NCBI GenBank assembly: GCA_015179125.1
Contig: WHVA01000535.1
Coordinates: 1-64,000, forward strand
Source: Gautieria morchelliformis
Taxonomy: Eukaryota; Basidiomycota; Agaricomycetes; Gomphales; Gomphaceae
Direction of reading: 5' to 3'
Length of the DNA stretch: 64,000 bases
Position 1 is the stretch's first letter, and every line of letters begins with the position of its first letter. The position numbers and the translations under genes are program-made. This document shows, one piece after another, positions 22,057 to 33,618 of the stretch. Below the pieces are notes generated by a model that saw only the letters and a list, made by a program, of their open reading frames with translations, made no database searches and was not told where the DNA came from.

Positions 22057-23865
22057 ATGTTCACCCTCGTCACAGACCACAAGGGGCTCGAGTACTTCGA
22101 GACCCAAAAGAGCCTATCTGACCGACAGGTCAGATGGTGGGAGTTTCTCTCCCGGTTCAATTTCAATACCATTCATGTTGACGGTATAGAGAACCAGGTA
22201 ACAGACTGCCTGTCGCGCTACTACGAGAGCGACACGAGTGATGACAATCACCCGGACCACGTCTTCGTAAACGCGGATGTGCATTTAGACCCGGACGTTG
22301 AGTTATTGCCCACCGACCGGTATGTCGAGTTGCGAACAGCGGCAACAAGACCCCCTAAACGCCTCCCTGAGAAGACAGAGGCGAGAGTAACGGAAGCCGC
22401 CGCATTAAACAAGGGCTCACCAGAGCCCGGGAACGTCGCCGCGTCCCGCGACGACGACAATGGCGTCAGAGCCATCACCGCAGGAAATGACGGCGCACCC
22501 CTGCACTGGATCGTCGAGCAAGGCGTAGACCTGTCTAAGGTCCTACGAGACGCGTACCACAGGGACACCATGTTCACAAACATCATGGCGCACCCGGATG
22601 CGCACCCGAAATTCGGGATCCGGGAAGGGCTGATCTGGACTAAGAATCAGCTCAAGAGAGACGTCATTGCCGTCCCCCACTCTGTTCTTCAAGGGGGAAG
22701 GAAGCTGATTGAAATTATCATCGATCAGGCACATCAGATAGTCGGCCACTACGGCCATCTGAAGACTTCGAACTACGTTCGGAGAGCATATTGGTGGGCA
22801 CGCATGAACCCAGACATAGAAGCGTTCTGCACCTCGTGCGCGAGGCATCAGATGATGAAAACCGGGCCACAACGGCCCAAAGGCCTGCTACACAGCCTAC
22901 CCATTCCAGATAGACTGTGGCAGTCGATTGGCATCGACTTCATGGGGCCCTTGCCCAAATCCAATGACTGTGACTACCTGATGGTAGTCATCGACCGACT
23001 AACATCGCTCATACACCTCGTACCAACCATGACGAGCATGTCAGCCAAGGGAGTAGCCTGGCTGTTTCTGAAGGAGGTCATCCGACTACACGGAGTTCCC
23101 GACTCCATCGTCTCGGACAGGGACTCAAAGTTCACGTCGATCTTCTGGCGTGAACTCCAGCGACTAATGGGGACTAAGCTCCTCATGTCAACTGCCTTCC
23201 ATCCACAAACGGATGGAGCAACCGAGCGGGCAAACCACTCAATCGGCCAGATATTGCGCGCAGTCGTCAGAGACGATCAGAAGGATTGGGCAGTGAAATG
23301 CCCAATGGTTGAGGTCGCCCTCAACAGCAACGTCAGCGCGACCACAGGGTTCGCACCTTTTGAGCTGAACCACGGCTATATGCCGCGGATAGACCTCCCC
23401 ATAGCCGCGGACACCCCGCTCAAAGGGGTGGCCCGGTTCGCACATCAGGCAAAATGGAACCTGATGGCGGCACACGATGCAATCATAGAGCATCGAGTGA
23501 CGCAAATGTTTCACGCAAATAAGAAACGTATGGCGAGCGACAGGTATGCGGCGAACGACCACGTCTACCTTTCGACACAAAACCTAACTCTCCCAAAAGG
23601 AAGAGCCAGAAAACTAGTCCCTTGGTACATCGGACCGTACCGCGTCGTCAAGGCTCACAAAAACGCCTCGACGGTGACCCTCGATCTTCCCGACGAACTG
23701 AGAAGCCGTCGCATTTCACCGGTCTTCCATTCAAGCCTCGTACGGCGATATGAGGCTAACAACTCGAATTGTTCCCTCGTCGCGAGGCCAAGTCATTTTA
23801 TGACTTCGGAGCAAATGACGACGAGGAGTGGCTCATTGACGAGATTATCGCACATCGATGGATAA
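22057..23865 (+). pseudogene. Gypsy pol remnant: RNase H tail and integrase
   Basis: The frame reads VTDHKGLEYFETQKSLSDRQ.RWWEFLSRF and IHVDGIENQVTDCLSR (RNase H, LTR type), then a linker, then an integrase with its HHCC zinc-binding domain (H226, H231, C258, C261 approximately) and DDE catalytic triad at about D294 (IGIDFMGP), D354 (VSDRDSKF) and E390 (DGATERAN). Upstream codons from 22010 (AVLEALMKWEDKLLG) are in the same frame but separated by TGA at 22054-22056. The 3' end loses its frame near 23768, by about one nucleotide, just before the chromodomain. The integrase core is intact but the element is dead. Confidence 0.9.
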
Positions 23866-24041
23866 ACTCGACGGACCTGGAAGTCCAGGTCTGTTGGACC
23901 CTAGGCGACGTGACATGGGAACCCATGTCGTCCTGCAAGGACCTTGAAGCCCTAGATAGCTATCTAGAGCTTCGGGGGTGGGCAAGCCACGCGACCTCCC
24001 CAGACGCCGCTAGACGCGTCTGTCACGTGCAGACCACGTGA
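23769..24041 (+). pseudogene. Chromodomain at the end of Gypsy pol
   Basis: In the frame shifted from the integrase frame the sequence reads DDEEWLIDEIIAHRWINS...VQVCWTLGDVTWEPMSSCKDL, which matches the chromodomain pattern (WxVDEI.DHR....YLVKWKGY...TWEP...L). Chromoviral Gypsy elements use this domain to guide integration. The continuity with the frame of the preceding ORF indicates a one-base frameshift, not a separate gene. Confidence 0.75.
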
Positions 24042-24136
24042 CACGCCGGCCACGACGCGGTTAAATTTTCGCCTCGGATCTTTCCGAGGGCGCATCGCTT
24101 CTTGGAAGCAACCACCACCATCATCTACCCACGAAG

Positions 24137-24715
24137 ATGATGCCCCCCAAAGATGGGATGGACGTTGACCCGTCAACATCTACAACGCGAACAACGGCCC
24201 CGAGACAAGGGGCCGCAGACATTCTACGTGCTCCAATAGACCACGAGCACTGGATGATCGTGGGATGGGAGGACGCCCTCGCCATCGTCCACCCGGACGA
24301 TTGCGCAACATGCGCAGACTACGCCATGCACCTTAGGGCCGCGATCGGCACCCGCAAGGTCAAATTGCGGGACGAAGACATCAGCGACGCCGTCGATGCA
24401 CCTTGGGGATGGCTCCCAAGGGGCATCGCACGTGACGCACGAGAAGAGCCCCTCCGGGACGTCCACGACCTTAAAAAAGAGGTCAAGGAGCTGGAACGCG
24501 CGGTCGAGGACCGCAACGACGTGCTCGTAACCGAGCGCGCCAAGATCAAGGAACTGGAGCAGCAGCTGAGTGCAGCCCAGCTCCAGGTTACCCTGGTCCA
24601 CGCTGCCTCAAAAAGGCCGCGACATGACCCGGCCACGGACCCAGTGGCCGGGCCATCTTCACCTCGCGCGACGGTGCCGTTGCCGGCACGTGCAGCATCG
24701 GGGCTAGCGTCCTGA
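24137..24715 (+). pseudogene. Gypsy post-pol accessory ORF, 5' part
   Basis: An ATG frame of 192 codons (MMPPKDGMDVD...) contains a strongly helical, probably coiled-coil segment (LKKEVKELERAVEDRNDVLV.., about residues 110-150). It begins about 95 bp after the chromodomain frame ends. A frameshift near 24715 moves translation to the frame ...APTPTMTTTEGQSAPSDSAYG..., which continues across the solo LTR into the part at 25300. I do not recognise the family. It is probably a structural or targeting protein of the element. Confidence 0.6.
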
Positions 24716-24802
24716 TTGTTGGCGCCGACTCCGACCATGACGACAACGGAAGGTCAGAGCGCACCTTCCGACTCTGCGTACGGCGTCCCAGATGGATGGG
24801 AG

Positions 24803-25299
24803 TGTAGGGGACAGGAATTATAGGCAGTAGGAATGGACTTCTTGCTCAAAAGAATAGACTAGAAATTAATTCACTCTCTCAGTGAATTTAGTTGTCACTG
24901 TAAATATATTATACACTACCTAGAAATTAATTCACTACAGAGGATTTCTAGGTCAATAAATCGAAAGAATACTAGACTAATTTACTTGCCTCTCTCAGTG
25001 AATTTAGTTGTCACTGAGAGAGGGGGAAACTGTTTCACTGCACATGTACTACTACCCGGCCCTTTAGCGCCCAAGAGCTCGCGCGTCGAAGTCATTTCAG
25101 ACTCCGCTGGGTGCAGCCGCTTGTGAAAGTAGGAATAACAAAATGAAATAGAGAGACAGGAAGTGAGTGGAAAATTTCGAAAATAACCAAAGAAATGGAT
25201 GCATAATACAAGAACAAGATGAGAAGAAATTGAGAAACCACACAACAAATTGGATATATTATGCTTGATTTTGGTGCAGGAGCATCAATGCACCCAACA
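24803..25299 (-). mobile_element. Solo LTR of the Copia-3 family
   Basis: A 497-bp block (plus strand TGTAGGGGACAGG ... GCACCCAACA) is flanked by GGGAG on both sides (24798-24802 and 25300-25304). It is the reverse complement of the LTR at 63386-63883. It interrupts the Gypsy post-pol ORF: removing it with one GGGAG joins ...YGVPDGWE directly to SVSSVWKTYDPE in frame. This is one LTR left by recombination. Confidence 0.9.
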
Positions 25300-26615
25300 G
25301 GGAGTCCGTCTCGTCCGTCTGGAAGACGTACGACCCCGAACGGGCACAGCGGCTGGCAGAGCAGCCAAAGAAAAAGCGCAAGAAATTGCGCGGCTCCCCC
25401 CACACCGTCAATGGGCTAGCCATTGCGAAGGAAAGCGCAATTCGCGCTTACCTAGCGGCGTCATTGTTGCACACCATCACCGACCCCGCCCTTCAGCGGC
25501 GGGTAGCACAGGTCGAGGCCCAGTACATCGGGCCTGGCGTGGCCCTGCCTCCGCCGGCGGGGACAGTTCACCCTCCCTACCCGGGGGAGGGACTGATCAT
25601 CCCACTCGGAGATCCACCGATCTCCGAGACGGGCCTCCTACCACGACCAGTAGGAAAGGCCCAACAGCGTCGTACTCAATGGTACGACGTCTGCCCGCTC
25701 GACGACCCACGCTTCGTCGAACTCCTAGCGCGGGCAAAAGAAACACCGCAGCTCGCGCGTACGCGCGAGATGATCGGCATATTCAAACGCATTGAGCGCG
25801 AACAACACGCTCGCAATCCCAAAAGGGATTGTCTCGTGATAGCGGGCGGTACCCCGCACGACATCGCGGCCATTCTAAAGGGTTGGATACACAACCCTGA
25901 AGGAATCCCCTCCGCCATCCGTGACAACGCGGATGGCACCTTCAACCTAGACGACATGGACGTCTGGATGTGGTTGAAGGCCCTTGCGCCCCGGGTCAAA
26001 GGGGTCGCATCACCGCTCAGGGCGAGGCTACTCGACCTCTTCGGCTCGACAGACCAATGGTCGAGCCTCGTCGACGCCAGGGAGGTGCTGACGCCTCAGA
26101 GCACCACCCTGCAACTCTCAATCACGGGCCCATTCCCTGTGGAGGGCCGAGCCGGCCCCGACATCCCACTCGCGGAGATCGCGAGATGGCTGGTCCGCTA
26201 CGCGGGAGTCACTCGCGAGCGAGCGGCGCACATTGAACATTATGTTCAACGCAGCATCACCGGCGCGGCATTCAGTGCCGCCGCCTGCAAGGGCCAACAA
26301 AAGGTCATCGAGACCAGCCACATGAGGGCCGCAGTGCCGCGACCCCTCACTCACGCCCAGCTGACCGAGAGCTGGCGCGCTTCCGGCCCCCTCCTCAGAC
26401 TGAGGACCCGGCCGTTGAGGCCATGCTCCGCAAGGACACGGGCCCCAGCACCCAAGCGGAGACCGCCGCTAGTGGTGAGGCTGACCAGCCTCACCCAATC
26501 ACCACTGATGATGCGGAGGTGCCCCGGAGGAGTCACGTGCTCCACCGGCTCTGTACGACGACAACGTCATCGTATCGGCCACTCTAGAGGACTCCCTCAT
26601 GGACGACCTCTATGA
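25300..26615 (+). pseudogene. Gypsy post-pol accessory ORF, 3' part
   Basis: Open from 25300 to TAG at 26613-26615. After the solo LTR it continues SVSSVWKTYDPERAQRLAEQ, a basic nuclear-localisation-like PKKKRKK (about 25358), then about 400 codons with no family I recognise. The WYDVCPLDDPRFVELL and PHDIAAILKGWIHNPEGIP regions look structured. The C terminus (GHSRGLPHGRPL) ends 40 bp before the LTR. Its position between pol and the 3' LTR, in two copies in this window, makes it part of the element and not a captured neighbour. Confidence 0.6.
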
Positions 26616-26655
26616 GTAGTAGCTAACCCCTATAGTTGTCTATAGAGGGGGAGGG

Positions 26656-26867
26656 TGTAAATAACCCATGTATCTACATGTACATTAGTTATTACATAAT
26701 CCCAGTGGGCCCTTAGGGACACACTGTATAGTTTAAGCGTGGGCACCGACTAGCGGTACACATCGCATCTTACCCTTACACTGTCACTACGTAGCATCAG
26801 AATACCACACATTGGTCAAGTTCTGCCATGCTCTTGTGACTTAAGGTCTAAGATAGACATCTTTACA
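26656..26867 (+). mobile_element. 3' LTR of the Gypsy element
   Basis: 212 bp with perfect short inverted ends TGTAAA..TTTACA, preceded by the purine tract. Matches 6025-6237 (reverse) and more distantly 456-647. Confidence 0.85.
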
Positions 26868-27002
26868 GCTCCATACGTACTTGGTCGTCTCCGCAAGTAT
26901 AGCTGTCTGAGAGGCAACGCGGCTACATATCATGTCGTGCCTGCAGTGAGTGAGCTCCGTGCACGGCCTGGGCAAGTTTCGTGGATCTGTTGTCGCGCCC
27001 AC

Positions 27003-27144
27003 TGTTGAACTGCACTACAGTAAGCTCAGGCGTTCGGATGGACATGAACGACTGAGGAAAAGGGACGATAGCGGGGTTCGAACTGTATATATGGACATGT
27101 ATGTGGGTTCATGTGGGTCCTAGTGTGACATCGTATCTCCAACA
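27003..27144 (-). mobile_element. Copia-1 3' LTR
   Basis: 142 bp, uninterrupted. It shows the original sequence (GTATATATGGACATG) of the site where the pogo-like element entered the other LTR. Confidence 0.9.
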
Positions 27145-27172
27145 CCCCCCCTCGATGGAAAGACGGTATAGG

Positions 27173-29200
27173 TCAAGGATTAGGGTGGATACCGAGGAGT
27201 CTCGTGAGTTTGTCGTGAGCAGGTCTGGGTAGTGCTTTCGTGAGGATATCGGCAATTATGGCGGATGTGGGAACATGGTAGAAGTTGATCTGTTTATTGT
27301 TTACGCGCTCTCGAACGTAATGATGCTGAACGTCGAAATGTTTGGATCTAGTGTGATAGGACGGGTCTTTGATGATGGAGACAGTACCCATGTTGTCGCT
27401 TTGTATGCGCGTGGGAGAGTCCTGCCTGTGGCCTATCAGATCCAGTAAGTTCCGTAACCAGACAGCCTCTGTCGAGGCATGGCAGGTGGAGGAGTATTCG
27501 GCCTCGCAACTGGAGGTCGTCATGGATGACTGCTTCTTGGAGCTCCAGGTGACGGCGCCCACCCCAATAAAGAATGTGTAGCCTGAGACAGACTTCCTGT
27601 TGTCCGTATCAGAGGCATAGTCAGAGTCAGCCAAGCCAGTCAGGGTGATGCGAGCAGATTTTCCCCCGAGGGTGAGGCAATGGGTGCGGGTGGCGTTCAG
27701 GTATGTGAGGACGTGCTTTGCGGCGTTCCAGTGCGGTTCTCCTGGGTTGACGGAGAACTGTGAGAGGTGATTGACAGAGAACGTTATGTCCGGTCTTGTG
27801 CACATGGAGGCGTACATCATCGAGCCTATCGCGGCCTGGTATGGTACTTTGGACATGGCGTTGATCTGATGGGGGGTCGATGGAGATTGGTCTGGCGAGA
27901 GGTCCTTTGTGGCCACATTGAGGGGCGTCCACACTGGGTAAGCCGTGTCCAGATTGAACCATTTTACGATGCGCTCAATGTATGCGGTCTGGCTTAGGGA
28001 TATGGTCCTCGCAGTTCGGTCACGGGTCACTTCAATGCCTAGCATCCATCGGATATTGCCAAGATCGGTAATGTCGATGTCAGATCGTAGGTCATGGACG
28101 ATGGAGTCCAACTCGGCGTTGCTGCTAGCGGCAGCAGCCATGTCGTCAGTATGTATAACGACGATGGACCTTACGTATTTGGTGGAGTGGCTGTACACGC
28201 AGTGGTCAACAGGGTTGCGAGTAAATCCATGTGTGACCATTGCTTTGTCTAGGGTCTTATTCCACTGATGGCCCGATTGCTTTAGCCCATATAGCCCCTT
28301 CCGTTGTCGGCAGACATGGTTCTCCATACCCTTGGAGACACTACCCTCGGCCTGTTCCATATAGATCTCTTCGTCAAGAGTGGAGTGGAGGTAGGCAGTT
28401 TTGACGTCAAGTTGGCGTAGCTCCCAGTTCAGGGTGGCGGCGAGGGCTAGGACGACGCGGAAAGATTCAAGTTGAGCAACAGGCGAGAATGTATCGTGGT
28501 AGTCTTGTCCAGCAATCTGAGTGAACCCTTTTGCAACAATGCGGACTTTGAGTTTGGCCATCTTGCCAGACTCGTCGTGTTTGATATGACAGACCGTTTT
28601 ACTTTTGATGACCCTTTTTCCAGCAGGGACGGAGCTCCGAGGTACGAGGTCCCACACGTGATGTTTCTTCATGGATTGTAGTTCTGATTCCAAGCCCAAT
28701 TGCCATGTCGGACCGTTGGGTCCCTTTAGTGCTTCCGTAAATGAGGTAGGGTCGTCCTCCTCATGTACTATGCCAGCTAGGGCCATGTCTTCGACGAAAT
28801 TGGCTTCGAATTCGGCATTCCTATTGGTGGACCGGGCCAGTCGGGCGGCGATACTGGTCGAAGAGATTTCTGCGACCGCGCGCTCAGTGCGGCTGGTGTA
28901 AGGGAGGTTCCGCATGGCAGCGCCTGCTTCAGAGGGTTTGGGGATGTGTGAGGAACAGCATAGTGGGTTGGCAGCAGCTGTGGGCTCAGGGGGTTCAGGT
29001 GTGTCAGGCTCGATCACAGCCTCTTCGACCACATCGTTTGTTGCTCCCCCTTCTGATGTCACCCTGGTGTCATCCTCCGCAAGTAGAGCAGGTTCGTCTC
29101 TGCTCTCATTCTCATCACTCTTGCTCTTCTCACTGTTTCCAACTACAAGTCCCGGGTGTAGAGGGCAGGGGCAGACGTCTTGTGATTCGATAAAGGTCAC
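27173..29200 (-). pseudogene. Copia-1 reverse transcriptase and RNase H
   Basis: A 675-codon frame. It contains the Copia RT core (FTQIAGQDYHDTFSPVAQLESFR, LDVKTAYLHSTLDEEIYMEQ, YGLKQSGHQWN), the active-site box as VIHTDDM in place of the usual YVDD, and a C-terminal RNase H (LADSDYASD..NRKSVSGY, SSCEAEYSS, HFDVQHHYVRERV). It follows the integrase frame directly in the same reading frame, separated by a single TGA (29243-29245). The first Asp of RNase H and the acidic residues are present, but the altered YVDD box and the upstream stop make activity unlikely. Confidence 0.85.
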
Positions 29201-29242
29201 ATTTCGTGAGGTAATGATTTGACCAGTGGTGCGATTGTAGCA

Positions 29243-29794
29243 TCAGTATGCCTTTGAGTTTTGTGAGTAGCCAACTAGCACACATTCTATCGAGCGATTA
29301 TAGATTTTCGCGACATGTCGGTTCTGTATTAGCATGAATGCTCTGCATCCAATCTCTCTCAGGTGTGAGAGGTCAGGTTTGCGTCCAGACCAGGCCTCAT
29401 GTGGGGTCATATCGTCAAGAGCTCTGGGTGGCATGCGGTTTTTGAGGTATACCGCTGTCATCACACACTCCCCCCAGAGACTGGGGCCGAGATTCGCATC
29501 GGATCGGATGGAGCGTGCTCTAGACATGATGGTACGGTGACTTCGCTCAACTACCCCGTTCTCGGCAGATGTATATGGAGCGGTGAGTAGGTGTTGGACG
29601 CCACGTTCTCGCAGGTAACCCTCATACAGTTTAGAGGTGTATTCCCCCCCGTTAGCTGTGACGAGTCTCTTAACTGCACAGTTAGAGTGGCATTCAACTA
29701 GAGACAGCCATTCAGCGAAAGCGGCAGGGGCATCACTCTTTTTTGCGAGAAGGTACGTCCATGTGTATCTGGAGTGGTCGTCTATGAAGTTCAA
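29243..29794 (-). pseudogene. Copia-1 integrase core
   Basis: Contains FIDDHSRYTWTYLL (first catalytic Asp), RLVTANGGEYTS where Copia elements have R(S/T)DNGGEY, so the second catalytic Asp is Ala, and APYTSAENGVVERSHRT (catalytic Glu). It ends SQNSKAY-TGA; the next codons CYNRTTGQIITSRNV continue in frame, so TGA replaces an Arg codon (KAYRCYN expected). The integrase is dead on two counts. Confidence 0.85.
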
Positions 29795-29860
29795 TGCATA
29801 AAGCTTTCCTACGGCGGGTACATCCTCAGGCCCGGTGATGTCAGAGAAGACGGTGTTGTC

Positions 29861-31076
29861 AAGATTGGTTTTCAGGCGTTAATATCGTGTATTAGTGAAC
29901 ACAGCGAATGCCCGAATAACTTGTGCGAATAAGTATGCCGTTCAGCGAATAAGTGAACCGATGAATGTTCACGAAACAAGAGGGTTGCCCGAACGGGGCT
30001 CGCCCTATCTACAGTCGTAGCGAAATAGCTCGCAGCACTTGACGACGTAACGTGCAAGATATTGCGGAAGGGCTGTCTAAGTTTCGATGGTCCCTTCGCT
30101 GGCGAAGGTGCTCCTTCAGAGCCCTTCACCAACAGCACAGAAAGTAGTTTGAAGGCTAAGGTAACGAAGATGAAGTATGAGAACTCACCAGTGATGCCTA
30201 AGTCCTTGGCTGGTCGAAGATAGAAATCCTCAAGGAGAGGCTCAAGACGATGATCACAGCGAGGTCAAGTTTACACAAGATGGACGACATATGATAATTG
30301 AACTGGGGAATATACATGCGAATGTAAACTACTTATATCGAATGCTCGTAAGGTATCAGCGAATAGGAAAGAGGCCGTCACAAGTCAGGGTTGGATAGGG
30401 ACGCGCAGTCATGATACAGCATAGATGAAATAAACATACAATAGAATGTGATGAGAGGGGGAACATGAAACGACGGAGAGTAAAGGTGGCGAAGGCACTT
30501 ATGGACAAAACCATGTCTTGGGACCCGCATACATGCTACCCTGCACGGACTCTTGGTCTACTGGGTCGATTCTGCACGACCTATGGAAGAGATGCCCTGC
30601 GAACACATTTTGACCATACGAATGCCCAATGGGGTTGGATTAAGAAGACGATGGGGTTAATGATGAACCATCATTCCGGGTGAATGGCATTGATCGTATT
30701 TGATGGTGTGCCTGCTGGCGAATGATGCGAGCAGCGACTAGCCGTTCGGCGAAATGCAAGGAAGGGTGAACAGAGGTGACCTAATGGAGGAGAGGTCGAG
30801 GTAGAGGGCGAAGCCGAGCGAATACCGAGGAGGAGTAGCGAAAGGGAAAATGGGGATACCAAGGTGTAGGAAATACACTGGTCATGGAAATCCAACTATC
30901 AGAACACCATCAGAGGAGGGTCGAACAGCGGAGGTAGTAGACCCAGTGATGACTTGTCAAGTCAGTCCAAAACCGTTGGTCGTGCGTTTAACAGCGTGGC
31001 GGTGGTAACGGGCGCGAATCAGCGAATATCGGTTGCCGAACATGACAATAGCGATCGGAACGAACATGGAAATGGG
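29861..31076. mobile_element. Insertion of repeat E2 in Copia-1 pol
   Basis: About 1.2 kb of sequence unrelated to Copia separates the gag-protease frame (ending KGERANLS) from the integrase frame (DNTVFSDITG). The left part is shared with 2252-2560. I see no coding region, and the exact ends and target duplication are ambiguous. Possible readings are a 5-bp AGATT duplication or none. Confidence 0.65.
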
Positions 31077-31086
31077 GTGAGAAATG

Positions 31087-32718
31087 TCAGGACAGATTAG
31101 CTCTCTCACCCTTGCGAACCTTCGGCACGGGCGTCTTGGCCTGTTTGCCGAATATACAGTGTTCGCAGGTTGGCGGTATAGAGGAGAGGTCGGTGGGCAT
31201 ACCTGTGGCTAAACCCTTCTTCACCATGGCAATGATAGACTGATAGTTGACATGACCTAGCCGTTTGTGCCAGGTCTCGAGGTTGGAGGGCGCTCTGGTG
31301 AGGTTGGCATAGGCTTGGGCAGAGGAGGTGGTGGGCACAAGGTATAGGCCCCCGGATGTCCTCGTTCCTTTGAGTACCTCTCTTTTCTCCTGGTCATAGA
31401 CACGGCATTGGTCCTTGGGGAAGACCGACATGTAGTTGTCGTCATCACCGAGCTTCCCAACCGATATCAGCCTGATAGCGGCATCAGGGACATAAAGGAC
31501 ATTGTGTAGGGTGAGGGGGTATCCGCTTATCGTGTTCACTGCGACATCTCCCATGCCAATGGCTTGAGCAACAGACCCGTTCATTCCTTTGATGGGACGG
31601 GGTATGATTTTTGTTATTTTCGCAAAATCGCCTTTGCATGGTGTACAGTAGACCGATGCTCCAGAGTCAAGGAAGCGTGGGATAGAGTTCATGTCACGTA
31701 CATGTGCTAGCCAGTCAACATTGCACATAGCTTCACCGTTCATGCACGTGAACGACCAGTCAGAGTCGTAAAGGTGGTCCTCGGGCTGATAGAATGTGGT
31801 CGGGCATGACGGCGCTGGAAGAATCGTGGAAGGGTTTGTGGAGGCAACGTTGGCTGAATCGCTCTTATGCTCCCCCAGAACATTGGTGACTGCTGCCAGG
31901 GTGGCAAGGTCCTTCTCTTTCTTCGCGCGAGCGTGAGGACCTCCACCTTCATCGCCACCGCCAGGGCGCCAGCATTTCTCTTTGGTGTGACCCGGCTTGC
32001 TGCAGTTGGAGCAAGTGACTCTGGGCGGTTTCTTCGCGGTGAGTGTGGCAAGAGCTTCTTCGGTGGCAGAGGCTTGGTTCGTGTGGCGGACCTTGGACGC
32101 CTCGAAGCGTAGCCGGGCTTTGAGGCCGTCGAAGGAGATACCGTCCTTGGTGGTCGTGAGTAGACCTTCCAACTGCTCGCGGATGGGGGTGAAGAAGTTG
32201 TGAGAGAGTGCATTTAGACATATCATGATCATCCAATCATCCTCTTTGATGGGTCCAGCGGCAAACATGTCCTTCAGGGTATGTTCGAGCGCGAGCAGGG
32301 TTACATCGATGTCGACGCCAGGGGTAAAGCGAGTAGACAGAGCACGCTTCAATAGAGAGACCTGATGCATCGGACCGAGGGTAGAGAAGGAATCATGGAT
32401 CCGGTTGCACGCATCAGCTGCGGTGGCGCAATTAGATATAATGTGGTGGAGAGAAGGATCCATCATAAGCTGGATGGTAAAAATGAGAGTGGTGTTCTTC
32501 GCAGACCACAGTGCTTTCTCGGACGTTTGGGAGTCGGGACGAGGGATCGAGAATGGATCGTTCTTGTCAATATATTTCCAGAGACCGCTCGTCGCAAGGA
32601 GGGCTTTTGCCTCACTAGCCCAAGAGTCGTAGTTTTCTCCACCCAGGAGTAGCTTCGCCATCTTAGGGCGTGCCCAGTTTTCGGGGATGAAAGAGGTGAG
32701 TGACAACGGAGCAGGCAT
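31087..32718 (-). pseudogene. Copia-1 gag and protease, first part of pol
   Basis: A 543-codon frame from an ATG at 32718. N-terminal Copia gag (LLLGGENYDSWASEAKALL), one CCHC zinc knuckle (CSNCSKPGHTKEKC, about residue 235), aspartic protease with DSGA (RFLDSGASVYCTP, about residue 350), and the GAG-pre-integrase domain (WHKRLGHVNYQSI....CEHCIFGKQ). It stops because the E2 insertion interrupts it. In itself this part appears intact. Confidence 0.85.
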
Positions 32719-32826
32719 TGTGAGGAGATATGGAGGCTATGTGCGCCAGGGAAGAGAAAGGACGTTAGGATCCCGAAGAGTTATTGCATGGTGGATGCTA
32801 TAAGAATGTATCAGTAGTGCAACGGT

Positions 32827-32838
32827 TGGCCCATAACC
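32827..32838 (-). promoter_or_regulatory. Copia-1 primer binding site
   Basis: On the minus strand GGTTATGGGCCAA follows the 5' LTR. It is complementary to the anticodon-loop part of initiator tRNA-Met (..GGGCCCAUAACC), the primer type known from Drosophila copia, and not to a tRNA 3' end. Confidence 0.7.
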
Positions 32839-33152
32839 TGTTGAACTGCACTACAGTAAGCTCAGGCGTTCGGATGGACGTGAACGACTGAGGAAAAGGG
32901 ACGATAGCGGGGTTCGAACTGTATACAGTCAAACCTGTGATAATCCATACCCCTCCGTGGACGCCTCAACCTGTGGGTTGTCATAGAGTATGGGATAGCA
33001 CGGAGGACCTTTGTGGCGCTTAAATCTAGGATTATCACGTGACTAATTGAAGTACCTTCGGATGAATACTTATAGACACTTTTAACACTATCTACAAGTT
33101 TTAGGAGAAGTAGTCAGTTATTTTAGATGTTCCCATTGATCAAGAATAGAGG

Positions 33153-33497
33153 CTACACACGCTTGCGCTTCTTCGAGTCTTTCCCGCCATTTGTCTTATC
33201 TCCATTCGGCTTCTCTTTCTCATAATTGTCTGCAAGTGTCTTCAACCGATTGACCACTTCTCTCTGTTTTGATGAAAGCTGCTGCTGCGCTGTCTCGTAG
33301 TTCGAAGCCTTTTCTAAAAACTCGATAAGATACTCCTCATCAACAAGGTTTGCATCGCCGTCAAGCCAGGCTTCGTCCTCCCCTGTGATCTTTTCTTCAT
33401 CTCTTAATTGACTGGTTAGATCATCTTTACGAAGCTTGACATTGGCAGTAAGCTTAGCCAAGCCCGCTTTCAGCACTTTAAGTGGCGGCACGGTCAT
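33153..33497 (-). CDS. Small coiled-coil protein with C-terminal basic motif, inside the pogo-like element
   Basis: A 114-codon ATG-to-stop frame. The protein is charged and helical (EEYLIEFLEKASNYETAQQQLSSKQREVVNRLKTLA, likely coiled coil, read in two parts) and ends in a lysine-rich tail with SKKRKRV, a classical nuclear localisation pattern. It lies about 230 bp inside one end of the element. Some fungal pogo-type transposases end in a basic tail, so it could be a transposase C terminus, but no DDE or HTH segment is present and it starts with a good ATG; a captured host gene is equally possible. I do not recognise the family. Confidence 0.5.
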   Translation of the reverse strand: MTVPPLKVLKAGLAKLTANVKLRKDDLTSQLRDEEKITGEDEAWLDGDANLVDEEYLIEFLEKASNYETAQQQLSSKQREVVNRLKTLADNYEKEKPNGDKTNGGKDSKKRKRV

Positions 33498-33618
33498 ATC
33501 TGGTCAGACACTTGCACGTGTGAAGCTTTGTTAGCGCTTTTCAGAGTTATTTTTTCCAAAAATAGATACATTTTAATAAATTCATGGGTTATATACCGTC
33601 ACCCGATCATGTATTATT

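Larger units (their letters stand above)
22010..26867 (+). mobile_element. Truncated Ty3/Gypsy element with chromodomain and post-pol ORF
   Basis: The 5' LTR, gag, protease and reverse transcriptase are missing: homology starts in RNase H directly at the junction with R1. What remains, in order, is the RNase H tail, integrase, chromodomain, a third ORF, a purine-rich tract (TAGAGGGGGAGGG) and a 3' LTR of 212 bp. The third ORF is split by an unrelated solo LTR. A matching 3' end on the other strand at 6025-6400 shows that ORF, tract and LTR belong together. Confidence 0.85.

Noticed and set aside
27060-27090. A GGTTCGAACT box suggesting a tRNA or SINE promoter in the Copia-1 LTR
   Set aside because: There is no A box at the right distance and no cloverleaf fold; it is part of the LTR.
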